A DNA stretch of 64,000 nucleotides, from positions 568,001 through 632,000 of the forward strand of contig JACATO010002451.1 in NCBI GenBank assembly GCA_018389105.1, given 5' to 3'. This DNA comes from Nautilus pompilius (Eukaryota; Mollusca; Cephalopoda; Nautilida; Nautilidae). This document shows, piece after piece, positions 14,001 to 26,615 of this stretch. Below the pieces are notes generated by a model. The model made no database searches. It was not told the origin of the DNA and saw only the letters and a list, made by a program, of their open reading frames with translations. How positions within the stretch are numbered: the stretch's first letter is position 1; the number at the start of each line of letters is the position of its first letter. The position numbers and the translations under genes were made by a program.

Positions 14001-17000
14001 AAAAAAAACAAGAAAAGGTAACTAGTTAGTTAGTTAAAAAATTACAAGAATTAACATCGAAAAATCGCCAAGCTGGTCGAGTGAGACATGCTGGACTGCG
14101 TGGACGGATATTCAGAAAGTAAACATAATTGGATAGACTGCGATGCTGTTTTGTTTTCTTGAAAGACGTCAAACATCCAGATTTTTAAAAGTTTTCATTC
14201 AAGAGAGAAATACGAGTCAGGAAGGAAAATCGAATGTCTTGTATTTATGCAGCCGTTTAGAACAATAAATGGCGGGGGAAATGCGATTTATGACATGAAA
14301 AAATTGATTTACAAACTAAGGAAGCGTTAGGTCACCAACACGTATTTACATTTTAAAAATGCATCGGTATTAATTTGAAAGACAATTGATCTTTTAATTG
14401 GTTTTGCTATAGTTATAATTATTTCTATGGATTGGGTCGTTGTTGCTGTTGTAATTGTTTACTTGGTACCAAGCGAGTTGGAGGGTAGAGCGTCGGTCAG
14501 ACTGCAGATCGGTCGGGGTTCCGCTATAAGCACCCGAAAAATTCCTATTTAAAACTCTTCGTTTTCTTCAGTTGAGAGAGAAAACACAACGCGATCCGAC
14601 AGTAATGGAGATAGGCGATGTCTGAGTAACTGCCAAGTAAACTGAATTATCCCGTAACTTCCACAGTTAATTTCTAAGAAAAGGAAATGGAAATCTGCCA
14701 AATTTCATGGGCGATCAAAGCGACCAATCACTTCGAATTCAAACAAAAATTCTAAAAGTATGTAAAATATTAAATATACCTTACGTGTTCAAAAAGGTCG
14801 GATTTCTTTTCAGGCTGCAAACAAATATTCACCATTGAAGCCTGAATTGTTGTTTATTGGGAAATTAATTATTGTTTAGAAAATCCAAACTATTGACACA
14901 TGAATATTTTCAAAAATCGTTCCCTTTATTAAAAAAACAAACTGTTGTACGTCACATTTATTTTTGCGGATGGCATTAATTTTGAATCCCTATTTTAGCG
15001 GCCATTTTTTATGCCATGTTTCTTAAATTAGAATAGTCCATGTTTCAAGTTTTCTTTATTTTTAAATTTTCGAACCATGGCCTTAACACAATGCAATAGT
15101 ATTTAAAAAGCAAAACATAAACCAAAACTATTAATTTCTGCCTTTAAGAAAATTATAGTCCATTGTGTGCTATCATAAAGAGGCTTTCTAACAGATGTAT
15201 GTTTAAAAGAGGCCATTGTGTCTTTAAAAGTCTGTATGACGGAAGTCTGTCTGGAAATACTCAATAGAAAACCTCAAATTGGTAATGAACCAAAAAGATC
15301 ACTGTGTCATTTTCTCTTATTCTGAACCAATATACCAAAAAATCGTTTGTTTTATTTATTTAAAATCTTTTGTAATAAGTTATATCTAAGATTAATGTCA
15401 AAAACGTTTTAGTTGGACATCGGTAGGAAGACCCCAATGCATTATGACGTTCGGATGTGAATCATAGTTGTTGTCAAGGTAATGCAAAGTTCACTTGTAC
15501 TTCATAGTTCTGAAAAATAGGCTTCTGTATGGATGGAATTCGCGTAGTCTCTGCCTTTTCCACTTGGAATTCATTTTTTTAAAAACACACACATAAAAGT
15601 GAGATCTTAAAAGACCTAATTAACCATTCGCGTTTCATAATTTGTAATTATTACTTTCAGCATTGAAATCAATTGATAAATTGCAGTAGTACATGTGACG
15701 ATTTTGTTTACTACAGAGCTGTTTTTGGTGTAAAGCATAGATATCGATTTTATTTGCTGTAGTTTGACAATTAAAACAAAGGAAAACGTGGAATGTATTC
15801 ACCTTAAACAACATCACTTACCGAGAATGCTAGGAATAATGCGAAAGTTAGCAACAACCACTTTCATGTTCCGATAAAATGGAGCTATTGTTTCATCTTT
15901 CGATCTAAGATTTTTTGCCTACCAACAGGAGATTTCTTTCCCAAACAGCTTCGGAATACCAAATCATAGTGCTTGCAACACTGAAGTCTATAGTACCGAG
16001 CAACTTTCTGATTATCTGACATCAGCGTTGAATTCCATTAAAGCTGTTCTGGAAAGAAGACGCACGCTAGTGGTAGAGGTGCAGCAGATAGATCTTTTTG
16101 GAGACAAAAAAATAACACAAAGCGCGTCTAGAATTAAGACAACGCGGATGCAAGGGGAGTTCTGGGAGCTGTTTTGCCAGGAAAAATTATTAGAATACTT
16201 ATTCGCCAAGGCAGATATTCCTACACTGTCGAGATGTCGTAGAACTCAGCAGATGGGTCTGAAAGGAGATCTGGCGACTCTAGTTTGTAGTTCTCTTCAA
16301 CGGCCAAACAAAAACAGTTTTAGTCCGGTCTAAAAAACCGGCACCGTGTTTATGACTGTCTAATTCATCTCTGCCTTGTATAAGTATTGCAGGGACGACA
16401 GTCTTAAGTGAAAAGCAAATTATTAAAGTCGTATTTAGTGTATTTTTTCTTCGGTTTATTAATAAAAGAAAAGCTTTTGTGCTGGCTACATCGGCCGATG
16501 AAAGGTATGGGAGAAGAATATTAGACGAATGGCTAGAGAAGAACAGCATGAAGTAGGTTAGGATTGTTCGCAAGTACCGTGGACTGGCAGGTTGTCGAGG
16601 AGTAACGAGGCAGAAAGATCACGTACGCGGCGAGTTTGAGGCTACATCGTAGGAGAAGATCAAGATGTCGCAGGGACCGGATTGATGCACTCGACGCAGA
16701 TGGCGGATAATAAAGAATCTGCTTGGGGATTTTCGTAAACATGTTCCTCTCATGCAGCTAGTCAGCGGTTCTAGAGAGCCTGCCAAACGTTGTTTTAAGT
16801 ATGAAAATACTCGGCGAGGAGAAGAAAGAGATAAATGGGAAGTGCGTGGAATAACCTTAATTTAAAAAAAAAAGAATTTTCTTTGTGTAATGATATAGAG
16901 CAGCAGAGAGGCAATTAAATCTCCTTGACAGTGATGCGCAAACTTCAAGAGCCACATACAAAACGTAAAGGCGCCGCCAGTTCCCGTGAGTAGTTCTTTC

Positions 17001-19555
17001 TTCAAGCAGCGAGAAACTACAGGAACTGTAATTAACATTGACGTTTATTATCCCAGGATTTTTTTTTAAAGCTGAAAGTAGTTATCTCCTCTTTGCACGC
17101 AAAAATGGCACCATTAAATACGTGAATAGTGTTATTCTGTGGTGTTTCTTTATTGAAAAGTAAAAAAAGAATGACAATCATTCTCTATACTGGGTTTCAG
17201 AAAATGCTGACATACTCAGCGTGAGCTTTAAGACTATTCTTCTTAGCTTTAGTTAGATAGATTTACGTGTAAGTTATTGTTATTTATAGGGTTATAATAA
17301 AAACTGTTGGCATATGTGGCTGGATGATCAGTTCTCCAAGTTTAAATCTCACTGAAAGCTTGTTTGGGTAATTTAGGATCGCTGAGGATACGCAGACGTT
17401 GCAACAGCAATCAGCAATGCGCATCTATCTTAGCAGGTCACAGTTACACGCACACCCATATCCAAAAGTTTTGCACCATTCAACAAAATTCGTCTTCAAA
17501 TCATCATCATATTAGATACCTACATTTGAATACTTCTGATTGAGCCACACTTGCCGTCATGATGTATGAATTCTTTTTCATCCACATTTGTAGATTTTGC
17601 CATTTTTCCATTAAGTATTTGGAAGAATACAGAGCGAGATCCACCTACAACGTGACATTATCATGCAAATCCAGCAGCCTCAATTCGGTTTCATCAAGAG
17701 AAACAGAGGAGAATTCTAGGTTAATGCAAAACTTGATGTCCACCATGTTTGTCAGTGTACCAATGCATACCTTAGCAAATGCAACTGATCTTTGATGCCA
17801 ATGGCATACGCAAACATGACCGGAAGAAGAGAGCTAGTTCGGAAGTCTTTAAACAACCGTTTTCGTCTCCAGATTTCACTTCCGGAATTTGCTTTTATGC
17901 GCAATAAAATCGTTTTATCAAACAGTTCACAGCAAGCGCTTTTACATTTTGGTGGTCGTAAAAAAAAAAAAAAGTGGCCTGACCACGTCTCGAAACGTTT
18001 CCATGGGTCTTACCCCAACTGTACGGCCGGCTCCGCCACCCCGCCGAGAACTTTCCAACCTTCCCGTGTCAACACTTGTAAATAGGGCTTTGACAAAGCA
18101 GAAAGGCAAAAGTTTGGATTACGTTTATTTATTAACCAATCCCTGGCGCGCTTTCTTAGCTCCGTGAACTCCAAATTGTTCTCGTGATGACTGAAGGAAA
18201 GGGCCGTGTGTTCTTCGTCAGCGATCTGTTGTTTGCGATGGGAGCATCGAAAATGAAACCGTGTGTGCAACAGCAGTGATGTGGGGAGACGAGACCCTTA
18301 AACGTCCCCTTCCGTTACAGTGGTTTTCTCTGCGGAAATCAGAGCTTTTCCGCGTCGCCGTCGTTGGCAGATATCGGCGTCCTGCTCGATACATCAAACT
18401 CTTCCTCTTCGTGGACCTGCCCGTTTCGTGATTGGCATCGCTCTTCTGTTCCCCGACTCCCATGGTTTACACACGTTGGCATCGAGCCCGCAATTTCAGC
18501 ATCTTAACTCACCGCTGAAGCTTCTTGCTGGGTTTGGGAAATTAAACTCCACTCCCTGAGTCACAAGGATTGGCTTCGTTCCAGGTCCTAGATTTCAAAT
18601 TCTATCTTTTGACCAAAAGTTAAGCAGGTCGCGGAAAGTCATATGAATGCGCCTTTAAACGGTAGGGGTCGCTGCGGCGGGCAAAAATAAACGCCGAGTA
18701 AACGCAAGCCAACCTAGGCATCAATACCAAATTCCTATAGCAGTGAGACAAACCTACGCGCCAGTTACTATTTGTCCCAGGTAACCGTACTTATTTTTAC
18801 AAGACAGTTGGTGTAAATAAGATCTCGCCATTATGGACGTCAGTTACGATTTCACCAAAAGATTTACGCACTAGAGGAAAAAGTCAGCATAAATTCTTCT
18901 AAAAGTCAGGAAGGATTCTTGGCACCGTAATCTTTAAATGGGCCTTCTCTATCAAACGATAAATCTTGCACCGTTTATATATATTAACTGTCGGGAGGGA
19001 GAGATGGACAGCCCCCCTCTCGATGGTTTTCCAATTTTCTCACGGCATATAGAAGTCAGGCAAGGAAACAAACAGTCGTTCTGTTGCCGTATTTTGCCAA
19101 AGAAAGGTTTTTAGGAAATTTAGAAGCATGTTTAGAATCGCCGGTCGTTCGTTTTCTGTGACGAGAATTGATAACTTCGAGCAGGGGGTACATTTCATTA
19201 GTTAATAATTTATATGCAGGCCGACAACCGGAAAGTTGGTGAGAAAACGTTATGGTCACGACGACAACGCAAAACAAGAGGTGTTGTAGAGGTATTACTG
19301 GACAGTAGTCGCTGGACCCAGCAGAAGTACATCTCATAAGAGCTCGGTCGTAAGTATCGCGGGCCGGGTGATCACCGCGGCGAGAATCAACGAACTTTTG
19401 TAACCTGGGATCAGTCGTCCATCAAAATAACTCGACTACCCGTCCAAAAACGCCTGGGGTTCGGGATGAAGCGTAAACAGTCATCCACACCTAACACCAA
19501 CCCGCAACCGAACGTCTTACATCAGTCTGCACGACTACGAAGTGACGGTTTCTTA
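14001..19555. other. Gene-poor intergenic DNA
   Basis: AT-rich in the first 2 kb, then mixed. Frames at 16.0-16.3 and 17.5-18.2 kb reach about 100 codons but have no recognisable products. A tRNA-like phrase near 14.48-14.53 kb (GGGTAGAGC...GGGGTTCC) is too weak to call. Confidence 0.5.
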
Positions 19556-19559
19556 GCAG

Positions 19560-20220
19560 GGAAGCTGTGGGCAGTCGTAGACCAAAGTGGAAGATAAATG
19601 TAAGCAAAGTTGTGATGTATCGGCTGTGGAGACATTTCGAAAGCCCGGAGATGTTGTCCGACGACCAGTTAAAGATGATCACGGGTTCCACGATGGCCGG
19701 TCTATCTGGTACCGTGAAGGTGCTGCTTAGTCTCGTTCTCTTTACTGATGATTACAGGTTTAGCCTTTAATGTAACATACAGCGCGAACTTATCTAGGGA
19801 GAAAATAGAACACGCAACCAACTGACAAATTTCATAGAAAGGGTTAACTACGGTGGTGGAGGCGTGATAGTGGGGTAAGGGATCTCATACACGTATTTAA
19901 GAGAAATAACTTGACAGAAGATTCTAGATTTTTACGTCGGAATGGACGATAGCGCTGCTTGTCGCAAGGCACGTGTAATCGACCAATACCTTTAAGACCA
20001 AACTATCATCTGTATAAAATGGCCAGCAGCTTCTCCTAAGCTAAATTATATTCAGAACGTAGGGGATGTTCTAAAGAGACGCGTTGCTTCTCTTCAAAGA
20101 CCCCCCAAGAAGTACAGACTTCTGTGATTAGACAATAGACTTTATTTTCCCACAGATCTCATTGACATGGTTATAAACTTGTGTGAGTCACGTACTGCTG
20201 TCAGTGGTTGGTGGGATCAG
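19560..20220 (+). pseudogene. Tc1-like transposase remnant
   Basis: Conceptual translation in shifting frames shows several Tc1-family landmarks in the right order. VLFTDDYRFSL (about 19735-19767) matches the block around the first catalytic aspartate. YGGGGVIV (about 19850) matches the Gly-rich block before VWGGI. ASPKLNYIQNVGDVLKRRV (about 20027-20083) corresponds to the SPDLNPIEHVWDVL block, where the family's SPD aspartate reads as lysine here. A C-terminal segment, AVSGWWDQY, follows near 20.2 kb. Stops and frameshifts lie between the blocks, so the copy is dead. A functional Tc1 transposase cuts and pastes its element at TA sites. Terminal inverted repeats were not found, so the limits are approximate. 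Confidence 0.7.
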
Positions 20221-20559
20221 TATTTACTAATCCATTTTTGTTTGTTTTTTTCTTTATGTTAGAACTGCTTATTATTTCCTGATTTGGTCCTGATTATCTC
20301 CCTTCACATCCCTAAAAAGTATCTGTAATTTGCATATGTCTCTAGCTGTGTTACACGAAGAGAAGTTTGCGTTGATCATTGTGAATAAAACATCAACCCT
20401 TTTTGATCGCTGTAACACAGAGGCATTTGTCCGGCGGCAGTCAGAACGATTCCGGTCGCCTGTCCAGTCCAAGAGGTTAGAAACTCTCTACCAGACCTCC
20501 TCACTTCAATGTGGAAGGAAACTGGGACAAAATGCAAGAGGAAATTCACGCGGCCAGCC

Positions 20560-20675
20560 AGAGGAGAAACTCCGCTAGAAAAAATAGTACGCCAAACCGA
20601 GTGATACCCGAACGAGATTCGAACCGACTCCCAAACTTAGCCGGTCGACCACATGACCACCGCAGGCCCCGGTAT
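20560..20675 (-). mobile_element. tRNA-derived SINE-like head
   Basis: On the minus strand the sequence GGTGGTCATGTGGTCGACCG is followed about 30 bases later by GGTTCGAATCTC, a good RNA polymerase III B box at tRNA-like spacing. No intact tRNA cloverleaf is evident, and A/G-rich DNA continues beyond it. A tRNA pseudogene is the alternative reading. Confidence 0.5.
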
Positions 20676-22288
20676 GCAAACAAAATTTTAAAAATCATCT
20701 TTAGGTGGAGGATGAATTTAAATTCACAAAACTCCTAGTCAGGGACGCGAAAGCAATGGCCTTTTCCTCGATCAATACTAATTACAGAAGTGACGTAACA
20801 GCTACGTAATAAAAGGCTCTTAAAAATAAAATGGAATATATAGCGTCTTCAAAATCTAACTGATAGACTGTCAGATAGATGATCAATGCTCGGAATTCTA
20901 TTCAAATTGGTCTTTAATGTTAGGCCATATTTGTTGTATAAAGCGCCAGCAAACATTTAGATAATGCGCGATTGCTTGACATCTCACAGCGGTGTCTTGA
21001 ACTAGGTATTTTTTAAATGGAAAAAAAAGAAAGAACTAAAAGTAAAAGTGGAAGGGAGAAAATTACCTCGATCGTAAATTCTAATGTTTTCTATGACCGA
21101 GCGGTGAAGCAGAACAGAGGAAAATTTGCGTATTATCCATAAATCAATGGGCGGTAAACGCTAAAGATCTACAAGTCGGATGTTGGCAAAAATTAGGCTG
21201 GGACCAGCTGGAGGAATTAACGGAAGCCGTTACAATCAGTTAAACGCTTTTAATTTTTTTTATAATATAATATATGGATTTTGTTTTGTTTTTTTTCTAA
21301 AAAAAAACAACTCTCGATCTCTAAAAAGTTTTCTTCTTCTTCTTCTTCTTCTTCTTTATCTTTGCTATCTGAATGGTTGTTCTAGGTTGGTTGGGTTTTC
21401 AATCTCTCGCTGTCTAAGTCGTTTAGCCTGCGTTTTCATCATAAATTATATATTAAAAAAATACGCGGCCAGTTTCCTTAGAGCGGCTGGAAGAAAGAAG
21501 ATGCATTTATTCCGCTCGCAGAGACTAGAGCCAGTTCGCGATCCAGACAACGATACACAGCCCTGGAAATCAACCGTGAATTGAGTTTATTGGTCTGCTT
21601 TAAGCATATCGAGAAGGAGACTGGCGTTTTATGACTGCTGCTATGGAAACTCTGCTGTATCGCTTAGTTACTGCGAGCTGGTTAATTCTAGCTTCCAGTT
21701 TTCCTTCTTCTTTTGCATAAATCATGAAAGAGAAAGATTCATTAAGTGTCTGACGAAACCATCAGACATATTTTATCAAATGAATAGATATAGACAGATA
21801 TATGGATCAGCACGGCGTTCGGAAGGACAATTTCACCTGAACCTCCTTGAAGATAGCGAGAATCTGTTGGAACAAATGCGTTTTTAATCATTTTATTTCT
21901 TGGATTGACTCACTACCTGCATCCTAATGTTCAATTCATTTATCTATTTCTAAAGTACTGGAATTATCTTAGTAAAGAAATAATTTTTATTAAAAGTTAA
22001 TAAATAGCATTATTTTGTAGTTTATGAAGTTTAAACATAAATCTGTATGACTGAAAATTGTTAATTTTTAAAGCTGTCTGCCGTTTAGTAAGAACTGCGA
22101 GAGCTCCTTCAGTGACGTCATTATTCCTTGACGTCGTTTAGGTTTCTGACCATTAGTTATGTGCGGAGGGTTGCCTTAGATTTGTCGTGGTCACCCGGCC
22201 TAGTTACAGAAATCTGGCGATTGCCACCCTTCCTTGTTATATAAAGAAACAAAAGGCATTTCGTTTCCTCTAATTCCATCATTGTCAC
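20676..22288. other. Gene-poor AT-rich DNA
   Basis: Contains a short (CTT)n run near 21330-21356 and several poly-T and poly-A tracts. No supportable gene. Confidence 0.5.
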
Positions 22289-22323
<35 letters not shown>

Positions 22324-22337
22324 GTAACTGACGTCAT

Positions 22338-22378
<41 letters not shown>

Positions 22379-22432
22379 GCTCTCTCTCTCTCTCTCCTCT
22401 CTCTCTCTCCTCTCTCTCCTCTCTCTCTCTCT
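22289..22432. repeat. Interrupted (CT)n microsatellite with embedded TGACGTCA
   Basis: CT runs are broken by a unique insert, CTGTAACTGACGTCATT (about 22322-22338), holding a perfect CRE palindrome at 22329-22336. The same kind of insert occurs in four other GA/CT arrays in this window. Confidence 0.95.
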
Positions 22433-23104
22433 TTGTGAGCTCTTTCCGTGTTGTGCTTGAAGGATTTCAGCAGAAACAAAATATTAGAAAACAAAAACAA
22501 ATTTTAAAAAGTATATTTACCAAAAATAACAAACCCCAAGTTTTATTGACAACAGGTAAACAGACAATTGTTGAAGAACACAATTAATTTAGATTTTCTC
22601 GATCGTAAGTGATAAGCATAGACACACAGTGTAAATTACTTGTATTTGTCTAAAAATAGTAGATAAGTTACTGGATTTGTGAAAGGTTTTTCAAAAAAAA
22701 AACTGTGCAAATAGTCAGAAGCTATCTCTATTTTTCTTTTCGTCATTTAATATCTGCAAAATAATATATTTTGATTAATTAATTTGCTAATCTATTGTTA
22801 TTACCAGTGTTCCTGCCCAACAGAATGACAGGGAAGAATAAGCATCTCCGCTTTCCCCTTCCCAAAAAGGAATGAAGACAGCTGTTTTTTATGTATATTA
22901 CGTTATTTTTATCTTCACATATCAGGTCGTTACAGAGTTTTGTTGCTTTTATATTACGTTAATTTGTGGTTCGTTTTTTGCCAGCTTTTGAAGGTGTACG
23001 TAGATAAGCTGTATATCGTTTTGTATCGTGAGCTTTGGCATACATCATGCAAAACCCACCATTTTAAAAATCATAAGATGGATGTTTGTTTCAGGGCTCT
23101 GAGT
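22433..23104. other. No gene recognised
   Basis: AT-rich DNA to the left of the mariner remnant. It probably contains the left end of that element, but I could not find its terminal inverted repeat. Confidence 0.4.
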
Positions 23105-24115
23105 GAAGCGTGGATAGAAAAGTTGTTCGTGTTATTTCGCTTCACGAGTTCAAACGAGGCCACAAAGTGAGCGAGGAAACTCGTGACATTAAGCAGGCAC
23201 GGGGCGAGGACACAGGGAATAAGAGCACAGTACAACGATGGTTTGTAGAGTTTCGATCAGATGTGAGCCTCGAAGACAAGGAACGTAACGGACGTCCTCC
23301 AGCTGTGATGACAACCATCTGAAAGCCACAGTTGAAGCTGATCCAAGAAAAACGATGCCAGAAATTGCTGGAGAGCTTCACATAAACACTGACAACTGCT
23401 TCCTGGCATCTTGACGCAATCGGCCAGGTGAGAAAGCTTGACAGGAAGGTGTCTCACGAGTTGAATGAACAACAACAAAATCGTAGATTGAAGATCTGCT
23501 CTTCGCCTGTCATAAGAAACAAAAACGACCCATTTCTTGTCCGAATCATTACGTGTGATGAAAAATGGATCCTTTACGACAATCGCAAATGATCAGCGCA
23601 GTGGCTCGACACAGACAGAGCGCCTAACCATATTCCAAAACAGCCTCCACCCAAAGAAGGTCACGGCTACTGTCTGGTGGACTGCAACTGGTGTCATCCA
23701 CTATAACTTCTTGCAACCTAGCGAAACCATCACAGCTGAAAGGTCCTGTCGTGAATTAAACGTTGTTCATCAGAAACTCTTTCAACGACAGCCGGCATTG
23801 GTGAATCGATGAGATCCAATCCTGCTGTATGACAATGCTCCTCCTCATGTTGCAAAAGTGACTCTTCAGAAACTGAACACATTAGGATACGAAGTTCTCC
23901 CTCACCCAACCTATTCACCAGACTTTTCTCCCACAGACTACCACCTTTTAAACACCTCGACAGCTTCCTCCACAAGCAGCAATTGAAACTGCCGCAAACG
24001 TTTATCGACCCTAGAAATCCAGATTTTTTTTCAAAATGGCATAAATGCGCTTGTAACTCCAGACTTTGATTAATAAAATCCACGTTCAACAACGATATGA
24101 AGTTTCATTGTTGCG
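23105..24115 (+). pseudogene. Mariner transposase remnant (cecropia/Hsmar1-like, DD34D)
   Basis: An almost full-length but broken mariner transposase. The N-terminal helix-turn-helix region reads clearly from 23110 (ISLHEFKRGHK, then TVQRWFVEF and SLEDKERNGRP). A frameshift follows near 23320. The first catalytic block TCDEKWILYDN is present (Asp codon 23557-23559), with an in-frame stop shortly after it. Further breaks occur before the second block YDNAPPHVA (Asp 23831-23833). The third block YSPDFSPTDYH (Asp 23936-23938) is in the same frame and 34 residues away, the DD34D spacing of true mariners. All three aspartates survive although the frame is broken several times. Functional relatives perform cut-and-paste transposition at TA. 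Similarity to the SETMAR/Hsmar1 lineage is judged from recalled motifs. Ends are not defined. Confidence 0.88.
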
Positions 24116-25545
24116 GTAAAAATGGCATTACCATCCAGCCAAGCGGGCAGGCTATTTAGCCACAGAGACAGTTTAGTTAAAGAGGCAAAATTTAATAAAT
24201 AACTTGCAATTTCATCCTAAATTACTGTCTGATGTCGCTGATTTTAATTCTTACTAATTAATCAGATAGTTCGTGATATATTACATTTCTAATGAACGCT
24301 TTTTCATTTTTCAATAATTTTCCTTGGTCCTTATCGTCAACGACGACAAATATCTTCAGATTGCTTTCTCATCTTGTTCGTGCCAATGTAACGTGCAGCC
24401 GTCACATGAGCGAGCACCTGCTTCCGATAAAAATACTGATCAAAAGTCTACCCTTGTGATCTATTCAGCCGTTATAACAGAAAATGGATTATCGGAAACT
24501 CTCTGTTTTTACAGTAAAAAGTAAATTTATTTCACTCGGCACCAGATCAATTTGTGGAATAATAACTCGGTCATCTTTGTTACTCCCAGTTAAAATCTCA
24601 GTATATCTAAAATTATTGAAGAATCCATCACACTCAACATCTTTCCGGTACACAGTCATTGTAACACACGCAGCTCTGACGTTATTAAGCACACACGATG
24701 ACGTCAGAACTTGATGTCAGGACCGTTACCAAAAATAGGACACTGGCTCATATTATTATTAATTAATTAATTAACTATTTTAGATAAGTCAAACTTTGAC
24801 TGACTTCACATGCATTGAGATACTGAAGCAAATGTATCAAAAACTATTATGGGAAATAAGCAAAAACTAAATGATGGGCCAGCGATAGTGGTAGAATTTC
24901 CACATCGCGTCTCTAAACGAGCAGAAGGATCAGGAACTATAATTTCTCTCAGAAGGAATTATTATATTTTCATTTTTGTTTCCGTTCCACATTAACAACA
25001 CGAACACATTTCCGGGTCAACTCTTTCCCGACGATCTTCTTGGATACCTGCATACAAGGTGGTAGACATCACAATGCAACTATATACTCCGCCCTCTCAG
25101 GGAGCGTAACGTCTGGATTATACCACTAAAAAGTTTCTATTTGGTCGGCGTATTGATTAACACTTTCACTATTAACAATATTCCGCTAGCAATTTATATA
25201 TATCCACAGTTCAGCTGGCGAAAAAAGTTAGTTTCCAATATTACTGCTCGATGCTAATGAGATTCTCGCGGCTTTGGCAGTTATTAATTTGGAAGAAGAA
25301 GTTCTGATGCATGTGACGGGGAAAGTGTCGTTAGGGTGACTCGCATTAGCTGTAATATCGCGCTGAGGCGCCATCTGCGTGGAATTGTTGTCCGAAAACC
25401 TTGGAAATGAGGTGTTTGACGTCAGATCAGAATTTCGAGAAGTTAGCGCGAAATTAAAAGATTTCATTCAGGCATGCAACAGGAAAGCAATAACACCTCT
25501 GCAATTGTTGAAATGCCATAAAGACTTATAGCGTTTTCAGGTTTA

Positions 25546-25546
<1 letters not shown>
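24116..25546. other. No gene recognised
   Basis: Includes two isolated TGACGTCA sites (24699-24706 and 25417-25424) and a TAAT-rich patch near 24755. A tRNA-like phrase near 24880-24950 is too weak to call. Confidence 0.45.

Positions 25547-25587
<41 letters not shown>
25547..25587. repeat. (AAT)n microsatellite
   Basis: About 13 AAT units, the same motif as the longer array at 7.0-7.2 kb. Confidence 0.95.
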
Positions 25588-25588
<1 letters not shown>

Positions 25589-25929
25589 TGAAAAAAAGAA
25601 AAGAAGGAAGAACCACGAAATATGTATAAACTTAATGTGTTTTCGAATGGTTCAGCGGCAAGAATGGTACAAATGGTGTCTGACCGTTTATGAGGGAAAT
25701 CTCGTCAAAATGGCCGTGTGACCCTCTGCTTTAATGACAGATGGAATAGCAACGGGGATGGCGACCAAGTTCGTGGATTGAAATCGTCACGTGGAATAAA
25801 TCTGTCTATTCTTCTGAAGAGGTGGCAAACCATCAAGACGCCTGTGTGCGTGTGTGTGTTCTCTAAATTGGTTTACGCCATCACCATTATCCGCTGTCGA
25901 CGGAACTTCACGCCACTGGTTTTCAGATA

Positions 25930-25950
25930 CAGTGGTACCTCGACTTGCGA
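25930..25950 (+). repeat. Left terminal inverted repeat of Tigger
   Basis: CAGTGGTACCTCGACTTGCGA; the first 17 bases match the right end perfectly, and 20 of 21 match overall. Preceded by the TA target duplication. Confidence 0.95.
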
Positions 25951-26187
25951 CTTTAATTCGTTCCATGACGAATTACTCGTATGTCGAATCAATTTTCCCC
26001 ATTGAAATGAATTGAAATGCCATTAATCCGTTCTGGGCCCCCAAAACACCGCAATTTCTTGTTACAAGTTTTTAAATAAGAAAAATATACTTATAAATAA
26101 CGAATATTGTATAAAAAACGATACAATAGAATGAACTGGTTTTATTACGTATAATGTACAGCATGTACCTTGGAGATCAGACGACTC

Positions 26188-26533
26188 GAGGATGCTGAGC
26201 GAGTTGGACTTCAGAACGAGGCTCTTTCAATGGCATCGCATCCCGTAAAGACGGGTGGCCTGTTCTCTGTCAAGTCCTCTTCGGCTACTGAGAGATGTTC
26301 GTCGAGCCGACAAGTGGCCAGGTCCATCCGATACCTGGGGTCCCAAGGACCCGGGAGGTCTCTCTCACGTCGGGCACCAAGGAATTGCCGTACAGCTATT
26401 TCACGCTATGGCGATCATCAGCGACAAGTCTCCTCCGACCCCAACCTGGGATCGAACCCGGTACAGAAGCAACGGTCCCCTTACAGAGCTAACCCGCTAC
26501 CACCTGCCCCACCGGGCCGGTTGAGGATGCTGA
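26188..26533 (-). mobile_element. tRNA-derived SINE nested in Tigger, with target-site duplication
   Basis: The SINE is read on the minus strand, from about 26522 to 26199. Its head carries a tRNA-like start (CCGGCCCGGTGGGGCAGGTG at about 26520-26501) and a perfect B box GGTTCGATCCC (26458-26448). Its body matches the second copy at 41.03-41.22 kb over roughly 180 bp. The 11-bp direct repeat GAGGATGCTGA flanks it exactly (26188-26198 and 26523-26533), as expected for LINE-assisted insertion. It contains no protein-coding gene. Because it sits inside the Tigger, it inserted after that transposon did, or travelled with it. It would be transcribed by RNA polymerase III in the same direction as the transposase gene. 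Confidence 0.88.
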
Positions 26534-26615
26534 CGGAGGTGGAGGAGAAAGGCTGGACCGAATAACTGAATCTTAATCGCTGATTTTTGCCCTTTTCAAC
26601 ACGCTTTCATCATTT

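Noticed and set aside
14470..14535. tRNA-like phrase GGGTAGAGCGTCGGTCAGAC with GGGGTTCCGC
   Set aside because: Spacing is roughly right, but the B box lacks GGTTCRA and no cloverleaf can be drawn.
16480..16860. Possible second Tc1-like transposase fragment (phrases like YRGLAGCRGVTRQKDHV)
   Set aside because: Only a faint resemblance to the helix-turn-helix linker of Tc1 proteins, with no catalytic block; below the level I can support.
17530..17810. Possible exon or transposon fragment in either strand
   Set aside because: Both strands have open stretches of about 80 codons, but neither shows recognisable motifs or consistent splice sites.
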